From positions 12,709,201-12,773,200 of the forward strand of contig NC_092670.1 in the NCBI RefSeq assembly GCF_964355755.1: 64,000 nt of DNA, written 5' to 3'. Position numbers and translations under genes: made by a program. Positions 11,515 to 25,200 of the stretch are shown in pieces. Position 1 is the stretch's first letter; each line of letters opens with the position of its first letter. Under the pieces are notes generated by a model. It worked only from the letters and a program-made list of their open reading frames with translations, did no database searches and had not been told where the DNA came from. Origin of the DNA: Antedon mediterranea (taxonomy: Eukaryota; Echinodermata; Crinoidea; Comatulida; Antedonidae).

Positions 11515-14500
11515 TTATGAAGTGCCCTGTTGTAGTTGTTTGCCTAGATATTCCCTGAAAGAAAAAAACAGAGGATACAAATTCCAGTAAATATACATAA
11601 AATTCAATTCATGCACACAAATACAACACAAAAAATTCATGTAGTAGCAGAGTTGAAGTTGATTCCCTACTATTTTTCGAAGAGTGTAGTATGCGTTCTT
11701 TACATCCACATGAGTCATGTTGCGCAGGTTATACAACTCAATATAGTGTGCTATTGTTTATACACTTTCACCTCCAACACATGGGAGCACAATGGGATTC
11801 GAACCAGGTTCTTTTTCAACATTACAGTTGCCTATCTGTGCCATACTATTATTAAAGTATTCTTTATATTCTACAAGTGACATATAACAGACATCAAAGA
11901 GTTTGATTTTGAATTGATGTGTTGTCGCGGGAACCTAGGAACCATCACCATGTGTCAATGTATTGAGCAGGTAAATGTGTCCTAATATCGACATATGCGC
12001 ACAGTGACACACGTTGGTTGTCAGTCGTCGCAAATCAAAGCAGCCTACTACTTACCAGTTATGCACCATTAGTTTCTGTACAGCCAACAGCGCCTCGTAT
12101 CGTACATTTGGATCCTCATGTACCATATACTGCATTACAAGGTGTTTTCCACCGAGTTGCTCAATTATGCTAAAAATAAAATAATATTTTATAATATATT
12201 TTTATTACAAATTAATGTTATGAGTAGTTTTAATTTAGTTTTAATAAGCTAAGACTAAAACTAGAACAATTACATGAGCAGGAAAGAATTTAAACTACCA
12301 AGTTTATATGAATATTTTAAATAAATGCTTACTTTTTTCCTCGTGGATAATGGCGGACATATTCCCCAAGATCGTGAGCAGCGACAGCCAGTATCAGTGG
12401 ATCCTTGGACGTCTCAAGAAGTTTTGTAAGAATCCTACAATTGTGATAATAATAGTTAGTGTCTTGCAAACGTACTTGCTTTCCAATCCCAAGGTCCAGG
12501 GTTCAATCCCGACCTAGTGCCAGGGTTGTAACTCACTCTCTTTCTATTCCACTCTCAAATAAGACTTAGTTTAAAAGGATGATAAATTATAAAACAGTTT
12601 ATCCATCCTGTAATTGGCGGGTTACCCTTTGTTGAATGTGTATGGCATAAAAAAAAATATATATCAAAGGTGCTATAGAAATTCAAGTCGTTAATAAAAA
12701 TTTGATTAAACATCAGAGGGTCACCAGGCCACAAGTTGACTAACAAAATAAATACTTTTAGCTGTTTACACTTACTTTAACAATTCATAGTTCTTTTCGT
12801 TTAGTCTCATAGAATTCTCTCTCCAGAACTTCTCACTTTTGTGTACAGGGCTCCACTCAAGGCGACCAGATTTGATCTCCGACGAATATTCATCAAATGA
12901 GCTGTTGAAACAAAAATAATTTTGCCTAATAAATCAGTTTCTGGGAAAATATTGAAAGAAAAATTAACTGAACAGCAAGTGGTAAATAAAATTTTTATCT
13001 AAATTTTGTAAATTTTCCTCTTTGACGAAATAAATCAGGGGCGTAACCAGCATGAGACAGAGGAGGCGCTCGCCTCATCAGAAATTTTCAGTTTTCACCA
13101 CACACCTCATATCCCTCAGCACAGCTCGTCGTTATTTTATAATAATTATATTTAAAGCATCTTTGCCTCGTCTGTTTTTAACCTCTCGCTACGGCCTTGT
13201 AACTTGAACTCAAAGCTTTGAGTGAAGTATGGCACTCACCTCAAGTCTTGTACACTCATCTGCAGAGTCTTAATGAGAAACTCAATGTCTTCTGTCACAT
13301 CTTCATCTTCAATCTTTTGTCCTTCCAGAACGTCTAACTGTTTTAGCACCTTACACTGTATCATAGCTAATGCATTGTCTGCCTTTATTTCTTTTTCAGT
13401 TGGATTTTCAGTAAGATTCTGTATTAAAGCACACATTGTTACTTTGTTTGTAAGTTGTAATTCATTTGGAAAATGTTCCCCCGTGCTGCAGACCAATAAC
13501 CTAACTATCTGGAGAATTTATTAAAATATGGCTAATCAATAGATTGGTGCAATAGACATTTTAAAAAATACATTAAACTACAGAGGGAGCTATTTTGAAT
13601 CTTTGCCCTTGGTATCCCCAGAAAAAAATGGGTTTCCAAGTTTTGCCTTTAGCTAACAAACTAGGGCCTAGTAGTAGAGTTGTTTACTAGTAGTAGAGCC
13701 TAATTAATACATTTATACATTAGCAAGAGGCAGGAAATATCACAAAATTCCTCTTATTATGAGGAGAATATAGAGATGTCTATGTACTAGGCCCAGGCCT
13801 AAGAAATCTTGATGAACAGATAATTATTGTTATGTTCTGTGTTTTGGCAACACCTTTTAGGCCTTATTCAATCAGTAAAAAAGTAAATTACACAAATAAG
13901 GTACTTACTCTAAAGACAGCAAGTATAATACGACTAACTTTCTCCTTTGTCGTCTCTGTTAAGATGTCAGCAAGAACTGGCACAACATTATGTCTGGAAA
14001 AATGCAAAATAGAGTATCTGATAAGGCTGACAAAAATAGTTACATTGCCTAAACATTGGATTTTTTTTTGCCTTGAAAAAAATAGATAGTGCTATAATTC
14101 ATGCATGTCATTTCTATAAAAAAAAAATTCCTAGATTTTATTGAATTTTTTGTCGGTTGGGCTTGGCCAACTTAAACAATTTTTAGGCTTGATAAATTTC
14201 CCTCCCTCATCACAATCATAGTAAATCCTCTCCTCAGGCCTCCCACTGACATTACCACTGTTAATTGAATGTAGGCCTAAGTTGAGTTAACAAGATTGCA
14301 ACTTACTTGTTGATATGAGCACATAGTTCTGGATTGAATGACAACATCCATATACAAAATGTCAGCTGATATTGTATCTGAAAGCTCACCTTACCAGAAA
14401 GAACATTTAGAAGCCTGCAAAAGAAACATTTTGTTTAAGCCTGTTTTCAACTTGGAGAATTTGTTCTTCTTCCCTTTCAAGAATGAAAAGCTGCAATTTT

Positions 14501-16838
14501 CATATTGATTCATGCGTCTGCTTAGAACAATATGGTAAAGCACATTTGTGACTTTTTACCACTCAAAATTGAATAGGCAGATGTTTTCTCCAACCTCTGG
14601 CGAAATAAGTTCACATTCACTTATACAAGAACTTACAAATTTGTTCTCAAACTTCAAAACAATTTAAAAATATGGTCCAACACACACAAAAATACCTTAA
14701 ACATATGTAACTCAGCATTCACACAAGAAGGTTGTACCATTGGTAGCACATAGTTTAATGACTTAGTAGTCATCACGTTTTGTACGACTCTGCAAGAACC
14801 TTGTAAAGTCAGACGCCGATATAAATTTCTTTAAAAACGTTTTACCAATTTTCATACTTACGTGACAAGGCCGTCATTTTCCATAAACGCCATTCGGTAT
14901 TCGTTGTGTTTCAACATCTGTTGGAGACACAACGCCGTCGTCTGCATGTATTCGTTTCCCGAGAACGTCAACTGAGATCGTATCCAACTCAAGTAAAACT
15001 TTAAATCATTGCCACTCATTCTTTCACGTGTACAACATGCTAACTTTGTTATAACTCTTGATGCCTTAAAAAGGGACAGTTTATGTCGAATTTTCAATTT
15101 AAAAAAAAAAAAAATTTAATTTTAATAAATAAACATTTTATACAAGTATGCTGGTAATACTGTACATATAAAACTCATTTGCATACAGGTGGTACAGTAT
15201 GCTAAATAAAATAAATATAATAGAATAAATACTGTTTATTTTGTAATAAAAATCTAGCAATATCCTATGTTTTTTAACATTTCTTTTTTCAATAACTAAA
15301 TAAGTTAATACCTGATTAATTGTGAACTTATCCTCTCTATTCAACATATTGAGAAACTGAGACCATGCTGTGGTTTTTCCTTTTGACTTTTTAGCATTTT
15401 CAAAAAATATGCTGGCTCGTTCTGGTTTTTCCTGTCAAAATTAAATGTATTCATGAAAAATCTGATTACGGTTTAACTACTGTATGTACAGTTACTAGAG
15501 GTCCCAACTTAGAAGTTTATAGTATTGGGAGAGTTTATGAAAGCATACTCAATTAAGAGAGGGCGCTATAAAATTGACTATAGCAGGTGCTATTAAACAC
15601 AATATTAGGTGCCTTGAATTTATAGTATATGTTACACACTTTCAGGACATTTTGTGTTGGGTTAGTAGTAGCCAAAAAAATTTTTGTTTTTTTCCATATT
15701 AAAAATAATCGGGAGAAATGTCTTCTTCTAAATATCAGGACCCTACCATGAATATTAAATTAATGTCTTGAAGACCTAACACAATGCATGCTGGGAAGAA
15801 AGGTAAAGGTCAGATTTTGGATAAAAAAATGTGGTGAGACCTACCTTAAGCAGGTCGTCAATAAGCGTGAGGAGATACCGCACAGTATGTTCTCTTGCAA
15901 TGTGATTGATTAGACTTAGGAATATTTTGGCACAAGCGGCACCTCTGTGTTTTATCATTTCATCTCGCCGTTCACTTGATTGGTTGTTGTATTGAACTAT
16001 GAACTCAAATTCCTCTTGCGTAATCATTTGGCTCCTTCAAAATAATAAAATAATTTAATATTAGATTTAAACTTTATTATCCTCACTCAATAGGGACTGG
16101 CCTTATCAATTGTACATAATATAAGAGTAAGACAAATACGAAATATAAAATGTATAGCCTAGCCCTAAATATTATTATTAAATAAAAAAATAAACTAAAT
16201 TAAATAAACATTTACAGAATGGCAAATAATAATATAATAATAATATGAAACAAATAGCGGCGCTTATCTAGTAGTAGGGCAGCCTAGACTCTATTAGGCT
16301 AGTAGGACCGGTAGGCTACTTAATATTTTTGTGAATATGATGTTTTAAGTGACTCTAGGCCTAGCTAGGTACGGTATAGACTAGTATAGGCCTACCATTA
16401 TTATTATAATTTATATGGTATTACTATATACATTAACCATGGAGGTATTATACCTCCATGCAATAACTAGGGCCTAGGCCTAGGCTAGGTTTAGGGCCTC
16501 TATCTCTATCTAGGCCTAGGTTAGCTAAAGAGGCTAAACTTTATATAAACATAGTAGTTAAATAGACCTAGTTCTGCCACCCAGCTATCCAAGCTAGGGG
16601 CTTTGGGGAAGCATATTTAGCCTTCTAGAGCTAGGCCTAGGCCACCTTGGCATTTCTAGAGAGTAACAACGGGAAGAAACGCAACAACTCACTGTACGTA
16701 TGACTGCCAGTTAACCCTATTTTGCCTGACCTCGTTTGCCTCCTGATCAAACTTATTAGTTGGAGGTAAACCATAGGTTGCATTTCCAATTTCAGAATTG
16801 TCCTCTCTGTTATCTTCTAGAATTTGAGAATACGACAT
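11515..16838 (-). CDS. ATP6V1H: V-type proton ATPase subunit H
   Basis: Eleven exons in transcript order: 16693-16838, 15845-16034, 15312-15431, 14862-15064, 14307-14414, 13909-13993, 13240-13418, 12776-12901, 12333-12434, 12056-12169, 11515-11554. All phases join, giving 470 aa (human 483). Matching landmarks run the whole length: [20 protein letters not shown] (about 41-60), [80 protein letters not shown], and [12 protein letters not shown] at the end. It is the HEAT/armadillo-like regulatory subunit of the cytosolic V1 sector, needed for the intact pump and silencing free V1 ATPase. It lies about 2.4 kb from the 3' end of the downstream-reading cyclase gene. No odd residues or frameshifts; it looks intact. 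Confidence 0.97.
12455..12700 (+). mobile_element. SINE-like copy (tRNA family 2), 5' truncated, in ATP6V1H intron
   Basis: It shares CTTTCCAATCCCAAGGTCCA, GGTTCAATCC (B box), CAGGGTTGTAACTCA and GGATGATAAATTAT with the copy at 50082-50275. Its edge is about 20 bp from the acceptor of the exon at 12333-12434, so it supplies sequence around the branch-point region of that intron. Confidence 0.75.
13030..13200. repeat. Probable repeat fragment
   Basis: It contains AGGGGCGTAACCAGCATGAG and GAGGCGCTCGCCTC, a GC-rich patch in an AT-rich ATP6V1H intron that resembles dispersed elements of marine invertebrates. No second copy lies in this window, so the call rests on composition and recollection. 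Confidence 0.3.
16265..16640. other. GGCCTA/CTAG-rich block in ATP6V1H intron 1
   Basis: A dense run of overlapping TAGGCCTA, CCTAGGCCTAGG and CTAGCTAGG words lies just inside the first intron. A matching block lies at 47650-47830 in the first intron of TTLL4. Confidence 0.6.
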
Positions 16839-17090
16839 TTTGCTGATATGAACGATCTAAGAACTATGATTATGACAAATTTTAGTTAGGCTAGGCCACC
16901 TTACGCCTCTTTTTCCATCAAAGTTTTTCTCTCGTGACTGACTGCTGCCCTCTATACAAAAGTATTAATATTCGATCCTATTTATTTTCACGCTGCTGCT
17001 TTAGCCAGCAGCTATGTCCCGAGAGGACTACTCATTCAGAAGCTGAAAGCAAGCAGCAGTTATAGTACTAGAGGGCGACGTTTTTGTTTT
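16839..17090. promoter_or_regulatory. ATP6V1H promoter region
   Basis: This is the flank upstream of the ATP6V1H start. It carries CTGCTGCCCTCTATAC (16943-16958) and, 110 bp away in opposite orientation, GTACTAGAGGGCGACG (17066-17081). A CTGCTG/CAGCAG pair lies between. No TATA box is placed convincingly. The inverted AGAGGGC words resemble the core of a CTCF site, but that is inference. Confidence 0.35.
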
Positions 17091-19265
17091 TTTGTAAACT
17101 AGGACACGTCATGCTAAAATTTCAAATCCCAAAGCAAAGCTGTCAGATAATCATTGAATTATTATCAAAACAGTCCATTAAAGTTTTTGTTTGTAATAGA
17201 ATACTTCACACTTGAACTATCTAGGCTTGATAAAGTGACCACCAGACTTGAACTTAGCAATAAAATAAACTAAAGTGACAGAAATTAAGCCTGTTTCATA
17301 TCAAAGTGGGAATCTTGTTGTATTTTACTTCAAATACAAGTTATTCACTTCTGTAACAAAAAAATAATATTATTTATTTACGTATAAAACAAGAAAAGAA
17401 ACGTTTATTTATAACCCAAAAACCATTGTCTGACAGACAATTTCAGAGGGACAATATATCTTTCAAACTGTTACGTCAATAAGCGAGCAGCGTTTTTTGT
17501 AAGAAATATTTCTTGTTTATTGTGCGAAATTGATTTTGTTCTACAATATGGACTCACATCGCCCTATTGATTGGGGGAGGGGGGCAGCTGTGTATGAGGA
17601 ATGCGCCCCAATGAATGTCGGGGGTGGGTGTCGGGATGGTGTATGAGGTATGCGCCCAATTATTGTGGCATTCAATTGTTAAAATAAAAATCAGTCGGCT
17701 TTTATTAAACTTTATTTTTCATAAAATTGACAATAAATCCTATAAATTTGTACAATATAGTATATATTAAATATGATAACTAAGTACGTCACTGTTATAG
17801 TTTATATAATGTAATGTGATGTCACTACTAGGTGTTTGATAATAAACGAGTTGGTCAGGTCGCGTGTAATCAATACAATCGTCGTCTAAGATTAATTTCG
17901 CAATTGAGCTTTAACATTTTTGCGTAGCATATTGATCGACAATGGCCTTACATAACAAACCTGTATAGAAATTCTTATTGCACATGATTTCTTGTTGCTT
18001 TGATAATGTGTTCAATGGCCAAACAAACTGTCATTTTATTTATGGGGAAGAGAAGACCTACTGTGGGCCGCCTATAAAAAGTATATCGTATACATACCCA
18101 GGCATGACAACAATTTCTATAAAATATTAAGAGTAATTAGACCTATAGAATAAATAAGCATATTTAGTTCTATATTAAGCACCTCCGTCGGCAGAAAATT
18201 GCCCATTATGCGTTTAAAAGACATCACGTGACGTCAAAATACAATTATAGTACAGTAGCCTACTAGAAGTACAGTAGTACTATTTATATAAAATACCCTT
18301 TTATTTTAATACACTAACGCTAGGCATATTGTACTTTTAAATACGATTTCAATATATACAATTATTGAGAAGCCATTCTACCATTATTACCAGATCAATT
18401 CGAGGGACAGATGCTTAGGACGGCCATTGCACTATGTTACTATTGGACGGATATCAATATCTACCAACGGTACTGTGTAATTATGTGTAGATATATGTCT
18501 TTATTTATAAACTATTATATACACATTATTATATAAAAATATTTATAGCTATAGTATATTGCAAAACAAAATTAAAGGCTTCGTTTGAGACGGTACAACT
18601 CCCTTAGCTTAAGACACTTTCAAAACTTCATACAATAACTTGACACCACCTACTGGTCCAAATAAATCAACTCATGGTACATATAAAACATTGAGTTCGC
18701 CCACGATGGCGCTACGCGGCAAAGAGGCAAATCATTAGAGCCGTGGAAGCTATCGCAGGCTATCAATTTGTTGTACACACTAATCCTATCCATAACTTGT
18801 TACACTAACATCTAAAGCTTGTTTCCACAACCGAAATTGATATTTGCATACGTATTCATATTTAATCATTTTTTAGTTCTCAAGTCCCAACCCAGAGTCC
18901 TCAAGTATGATAGTGGAAAACAGGCCTTAGATCATCATAACGACCAACATTAACAGCAAAAGAACTATTTAGCTGTTATTATCTTGTATATTGTATTAAA
19001 GAATCAATCTTGCATTGGACAGTATTGTAACTGCATGCTTCCTTTACAAACATTCTACTAGGGCCTACCATTGGTAGGTAGAGTTGAAAGGTGAAAGCGG
19101 GACGCTAAAACAAGAGTATGACATGTTTTTCGAGAACTTTGTCGAGGACTTCATCTCCTTTCTTCAAAAACCTGGCACAATCTACAAATGTTAAACAACT
19201 TGGACACGTAGTATGCCCCGTATTTTATGCTGTCGCGTAGCGTCTCTGTCTTAATTCATATGTAA
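17091..19265. other. Intergenic region and 3' flank of the cyclase gene
   Basis: No gene is seen. It holds a short direct repeat (GTGTATGAGGAATGCGCCC at about 17590, GTGTATGAGGTATGCGCCC at about 17640), a full TGACGTCA at 18229-18236, and a family C element at 18813-18930. The ADCY 3' untranslated region should lie in the right part. Confidence 0.5.
18813..18930. mobile_element. Family C element (TIR CCTGTTTTCCACTA), short copy
   Basis: The left end AAAGCTTGTTTCCACAA is mirrored by the right end ATAGTGGAAAACAGGCCTTA. It is the same family as 30906-31102 and 57661-57995. Confidence 0.7.
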
Positions 19266-22200
19266 TCACAGTAGGCCTAAACATGGAATTGAGTTCGGTA
19301 AATCTACCATCCTCTTTTCTTCGAAGTTTTCCTCTTTTCCATCAAAGAAAAATGTTTCAAGTTCGCCTTTTCCCTTGACCTTAACGACACCTCTTCGTTT
19401 AAATGTATATCCGAATTTACGAAGTATGTCTTTTGTCGCTGCTATCATCTAACATAAGAAAAACAATTTTATAAATATTTTGTTATAACTGACCAGCGCA
19501 AGTCCTAATGATATACATTTAACACATGTTATTTCTGTCACTAGATCCCTCGTGTGCAGACAAGGCATATTAACTATTCCAGCGATGCCTAATGAACCAC
19601 TGGAACTAAATGTGTATGATGTTAAATGTAAATTTCTTATAATACACCGTACCTGGATTTTATCAAGGTCGCCTGTACTTTCCATTCTACTTGCCACGTT
19701 TACCGTGTTGCCCCAAATATCGTAATGGGGCTTGCGGGCTCCTATGACACCAGCTAAAATTGGACCATGGTTGATCCCTAATATATAATAACAAAAATAA
19801 CGAAGGAGTTAATAGTCTAACATAGATTTCATCATATTTTTTTTAAATGTTAAAAATTTGACTTTTAAAATATAACAATATTTACACAATTGCTTTATTT
19901 GTTTAGTTTACACGTTCGCGGTAGTTTAATACATGTGGGATTAGAGAGGGTTCTTCAACGAAAACGGCCCGGTTTTCTTACCACATGCTTTTAGAAGGAA
20001 ATGTAGGCCTACTTATTGGTCAGGTATTTTGTTGTACTCAATCAAAATCTTCATTTATTCACGAAATTATAAAATACAAAAGTACAAAATATAAAACTCG
20101 TTCACATAAAATAAAGGTTTTCTTCCACAAGTTCGTTATATGTAATGCAATATATAATATATACAAATAATACAGTGTATACACATTTATAGAAAAACAT
20201 AAAAAAAAAGAATTTATAAAATAATACAGCATAACCTGTTTAAATATGTTTGCAATTTCTTTTTTAAATACGTTCTGAGATTGTGGCATTTTGTTGATGC
20301 AATTGTATAGGGTAACTGTATACTCTGTACAATGATAAATAAACATTTAGCTACAAATGGCGTGTCATACCTATACTTGAGCTTTTGTAACAAAATTATT
20401 AAAACGTAAAATAATACTACGTCCAACATAAAACAAGAAAACTTTATAAATTAAATTATATATTTGATAATTCTTACCTATCCTAAGAATAAAATTGTTG
20501 AATGACTGGTGATTTATCGTAGCCAGTGTTTCCTTCATCGTTAGAGCAAACTCAAGCAATTCTGCCAGGTGATGCCACGTGACTTTATCGTCTTGATAGA
20601 CTGCACGGAAGTTGTCGGCAGCCAATCCAGACGCTGCCATGTAAGTACTGGAGATGGTCTTGATCTTTGTGACGTTCTTAAATTTGGGATCGTTCAAAAG
20701 CTGGGAAGGAATAACAGAAAAAGAAATTGCATCGATTAAAATACGGGTATGGTAGACTTACAATTTGGTGATAATGATATACAACGATATAGATCTTGGG
20801 ATCAGACGTCAATGATAGTAGGCGCGCATCCATAATCATCCTTTTAACACAGTCGAAAATTAAAATAAGAATTTAATTATCAATTTGATAAATTATAGGT
20901 AATCTTTGTGATTGAAGATAATTTCTAGAAATCATCTCTGTTCCATAATCCAGTTAAGCCATCTTTATACTGACTAATGCACATGCGTGAGTATCTTTTT
21001 TAACGAGGGGGATCAGACAATACTGACCATGCAATTTACTTATAATTCTGATTGATTACCTAGTCCAAACATACGCAGTAGTCAGTTCTACGGTGGCTTC
21101 ATTAGTTGTAAATTTCTCACAATAATTAAGAATCTTACCTCATCAAAATCACTGATGATTTCATTGAGAAATCGAAGACATTCGGTCCCCTGGTTGTTGT
21201 AGTCATCTTCGCTATAGAAATCAGAAAAATTTGGGATCGACGCAAACATAACCCCGACGCTATTGTAATCTTGTGAATATAATTCCTATAATTACAAAAC
21301 CAGTAATGTATATGTAACAACTCAAGGTAATTTAAGACATGAAATAAATGTTCAGTGAAAGTATAATGATATTATTATCGTATTAAATTACAGTATCATA
21401 ATGTCGCTGTCTAGGGAATATTTCTTGAGCTGTTCTGATTGACTAGACTATTCGTGCTATTGGTTAAAGATGCGTGTATTTTTAATTACGCGTTTCCTTG
21501 CGATTGGTTCAGACTGAAATAACAGTCAGACGGTACATACCTCATCTTGTTTCTTGCCACCCATAAAATGCTGTGCAACATGTGCTGGCATTATATTCCT
21601 AATAAGTAATTCATTTTTGGTACGAAGATCCTCTACTTTCTGTTTCTGGATTTTGGCTTCAGTTTTGAAGTAAAATAGTTTTCGAATCGTTGCATCAAGC
21701 TAAGTAAAAAAAAATGTTTATAAGTAGGCCTATATTAGTTTTGCCGTTGACAACTTATGAATGATAATTGACTCAGTATATCGTTTTTCTATTTAATGAC
21801 AATTTTGCAATTTAATAGAAATTTGAGAAAGAAGCTGAATTTTAAAATCTTGGTAAATCTATGATTGAATGATATGGTCTACTATAATGGTCAAAAGGCA
21901 GCACATTTCTAACATTTGTAATAGGGCATACTTACATGTCGATTGAAATATAATAACGCAACGGTCGCCACTATGACTTGAAGTGTCAAAGCATATTGAC
22001 TGGCACTTGGTACAAGTTGATTGCTATCTCTAAGAAGACAATTGTTAGTTAAGGTTATATTATTTCTGCGTGGATACTGAGTTCAAGCGAGTGAAGGAAA
22101 TGAGTATGTAGTATTTTGATAGAGTTTTAACAAGCCCGTAGCCCGAGCCTTTTTCTCTAAGTGCCCGTTTCAAATTAGAAACCATCAGCGAAAGCTAAAA

Positions 22201-25200
22201 TAGGCCAAATTTATCAAAATGTTATGGTCAATTGTACTTAGCCAGCAAAGGTTCGTCTACTAAATCTATATTTTCTTTAGTTGCTTAAATACCTTTACAA
22301 CTTGCCTCTATGTGAAAACCCTATAACAATCCTGGCTATGGTCTGTCAACAGCTATAGCAGAAAACTACTTTATTTGTGGGATTTAGGATAAGTTTAAAC
22401 ATATTAGATGATATTTAGCCACAAATCATCTTAACCTCTTAGTCAATCAATTTTCTTTTTACTCGGGGTACCCGAGTCTAGGACTTACTAATTTTATCCT
22501 CCATCTGGACACTATTGAGTAAAAAGTGCGATTTTTAAAGTACTACTCCTCCCTTATTAGTTGTAGTATTGAGGTGAGATTTGGCCTGAATTATACTACA
22601 GGGACATGTCCTCAAATCTGTAGAGCCGGATTTTTGAATTTCAAACCGAATGCAGCCATATGACGTCTCGAAGATGTTACCATATAGCCGTATTTGGTAG
22701 GTTATTGATGTGTATGTGACGTCACATCTTGTCTTATGACGTCATTACAGCTTCATTTGCTGTACCCCGAGTATCGCACATTCGTGCTTTTTTGTTCATT
22801 AATTTGTTTAATTAAGAAGCCACAATGTGTGACACACACCACAGCATTATGTAGTTATATGCGGCTTCTTGGCGTAGTGGTTATCACGTTTGCTTAACAT
22901 GCAGAAGGTACCTGGTTCGAGACCGGGCGAAACCTTTTTTTTTTAACTTTATGGTGAAAAGTACCTCAAAGCTATAGAGCCGGATTTTTTAATTTCATAC
23001 CGGATGCAGCCATATGACGTCTCGAAAATGGTACCGTATAGCCGTATTTGGTAGCGCGGTTATTGATGTGTATGTGACGTTACATCCGGTCTTATGACGT
23101 CATTACAGCTTCTTTCGCTGTACCCCAAGTATTGCACATTCGTGCTTGTTTATTTAGTTAGGAAAATAACCTAAGCAAATATGTCGTATGTATTTTCTTT
23201 CTTAAATCTTAGAAGTTAATTCATTAAAGATAAAATAAACTGGTTTGCTAAACACCTAAAGCTCTGTTTACACTATTAAAGTATTGTGTGCCCAAATATG
23301 GTAGTTATATGACGTCATCGTGTCCATATATGTCACACACAAGTCACAAGTCACAAATCAGTTTATTTGATCCAAAAGAAAAAAAAAATACAAAGCAAAA
23401 AATATACAAAAGGACCAGGGAGACTTCCATTAAGGCCAAAAGCCGCATGCATGGAAGCCACCCGAACATTTTAAATAATATATAATTCTCATGTATATAA
23501 TATAATTAAAAAATTAACAAATCATAACATTAACAGAATCATATCAGAACAGCTACAACCCATCTCTATTACATATATAACAATTTTGGATATAACATAC
23601 ATCATCATATTCTGAAATAAAATTATTTTTTAAATATGTAGAAAAACCTTTCAAAGAATGTGTATTTACCTTTTCAGTAATCAAATTTACAGTATTGTTA
23701 ATTAATAAAGGTAGGCTATATGGGCACATCGCATAACGTTTGATAGTGTAGACAGAGCTTTAAGTAAAAAGTTTGCTGAAGTTTACTTACAAGAACGTGA
23801 CAGCGTATTCATCATACCGAGTGTAAAGTTCAGGTTTTAAGCAAAGGTTGATGAGACAATAAGCAATGGTTGTGATTGTCATCATCAGTAATTTTACCAA
23901 GTGAGTTATCTGAATTAAAACTGTAATTCCAATCTAGTGATAGAAAAAAATGGAAAGACACTTTAACAAATATTAATGATATTTAAAAATATTTTGAGAA
24001 GTTTCAAAATTGATTCAGACCTGATCAAAGGAGTTTATAAATGAATAGGTTGAAAATAAAGATTTAAAAAATAAGTTGAAGACAGAGGTTGAAGGTATTC
24101 ATGATTATGTTGATTAATAATAAAGATTGAAATAGAAATTGAAGAAATTTAATAGATGGAGGTTGGAGATAGACATAAAAAATGAAGGCTGAAGATAGAA
24201 GTTGAAAATAGAGGTTGAAGGTGTAAGATGAAATCCAATATAGATATTGAACATAGAAGATAGAGGTTGAAGTTGAGATTAAACTTAGAGATTGAACGTA
24301 GAAGTTAAAGATAGAGATTGAAGGTGAGATTGAACATAGAGATCGAACATAGAAGATGGAGATTGAACACAGAATTTGAAGACAGAGGTTGATTGAGGAT
24401 AGAGATTGAACATAGAAGTTGAAGATAGAGGTTGAATGCGAGATTGAACATAGAGATTGAACATAGAGATCGAACATAGAAGATAGAGATTGAACACAGA
24501 AGTTGAAGATAGAGGTTGAAGGTGAGATTGAAGATAGAGATTGAACATAGAAGATGGAGGTTGAAGATATAAATTGAATATACATGTTGAAGGTGTAAGG
24601 TGAGATTGAAGATAGAGATTGAAAACATAGATTGGACATATAGCCTAAGATGGAGGTTGAAGATAGAAGTTGAAAACATAGATAGAAGATGGAGGTTGAA
24701 GATGGAGCTTTACCATATATAGATCGACCATTAAAAACCACCAAAGAAATATGAGGGTATTGTAGTTGACAAAAATTACTTACCAGAACAAGTATGGCGA
24801 TATAGTTAAAATACTGGGCATATAGACATTCTTTGTCACTTGGTTTTGGCATTTCGCTTGTGTAGTTGCCACCAGTTTTACAATTAAGCTACAAAATTAA
24901 ATACAATAATATTATGAAACCAAAGCGGGTTGACATTAAGATTTAGGATTTTAGATAGCTCATCCCAACCCACTGTGAAATCTTGGAGGACCATATCTAT
25001 AAATAACAGTTTCCTTTAAAGATGTAATGTCCCACAAAAACATGAAAAATTAAGATTAAATTAAAAAAATTAGACTTTGAATAGGCCATATACAGGACAA
25101 AGTTTATGACTTCCGTAGTAAAAAGCAAATTAACGGTTAAATTCAACCAAAATCCCATTGTCTTCCAGTCAATTTTTGGCTTTAAATAACAGTGATAATA

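Noticed and set aside
13222-13524. 100-aa plus-strand ORF
   Set aside because: Shadow of the ATP6V1H exon at 13240-13418.
24064-24852. 262-aa minus-strand ORF rich in [11 protein letters not shown]-like repeats
   Set aside because: Only its first ~23 codons are a real cyclase exon (24784-24888); the rest translates the purine-rich tandem array in the intron after the donor.
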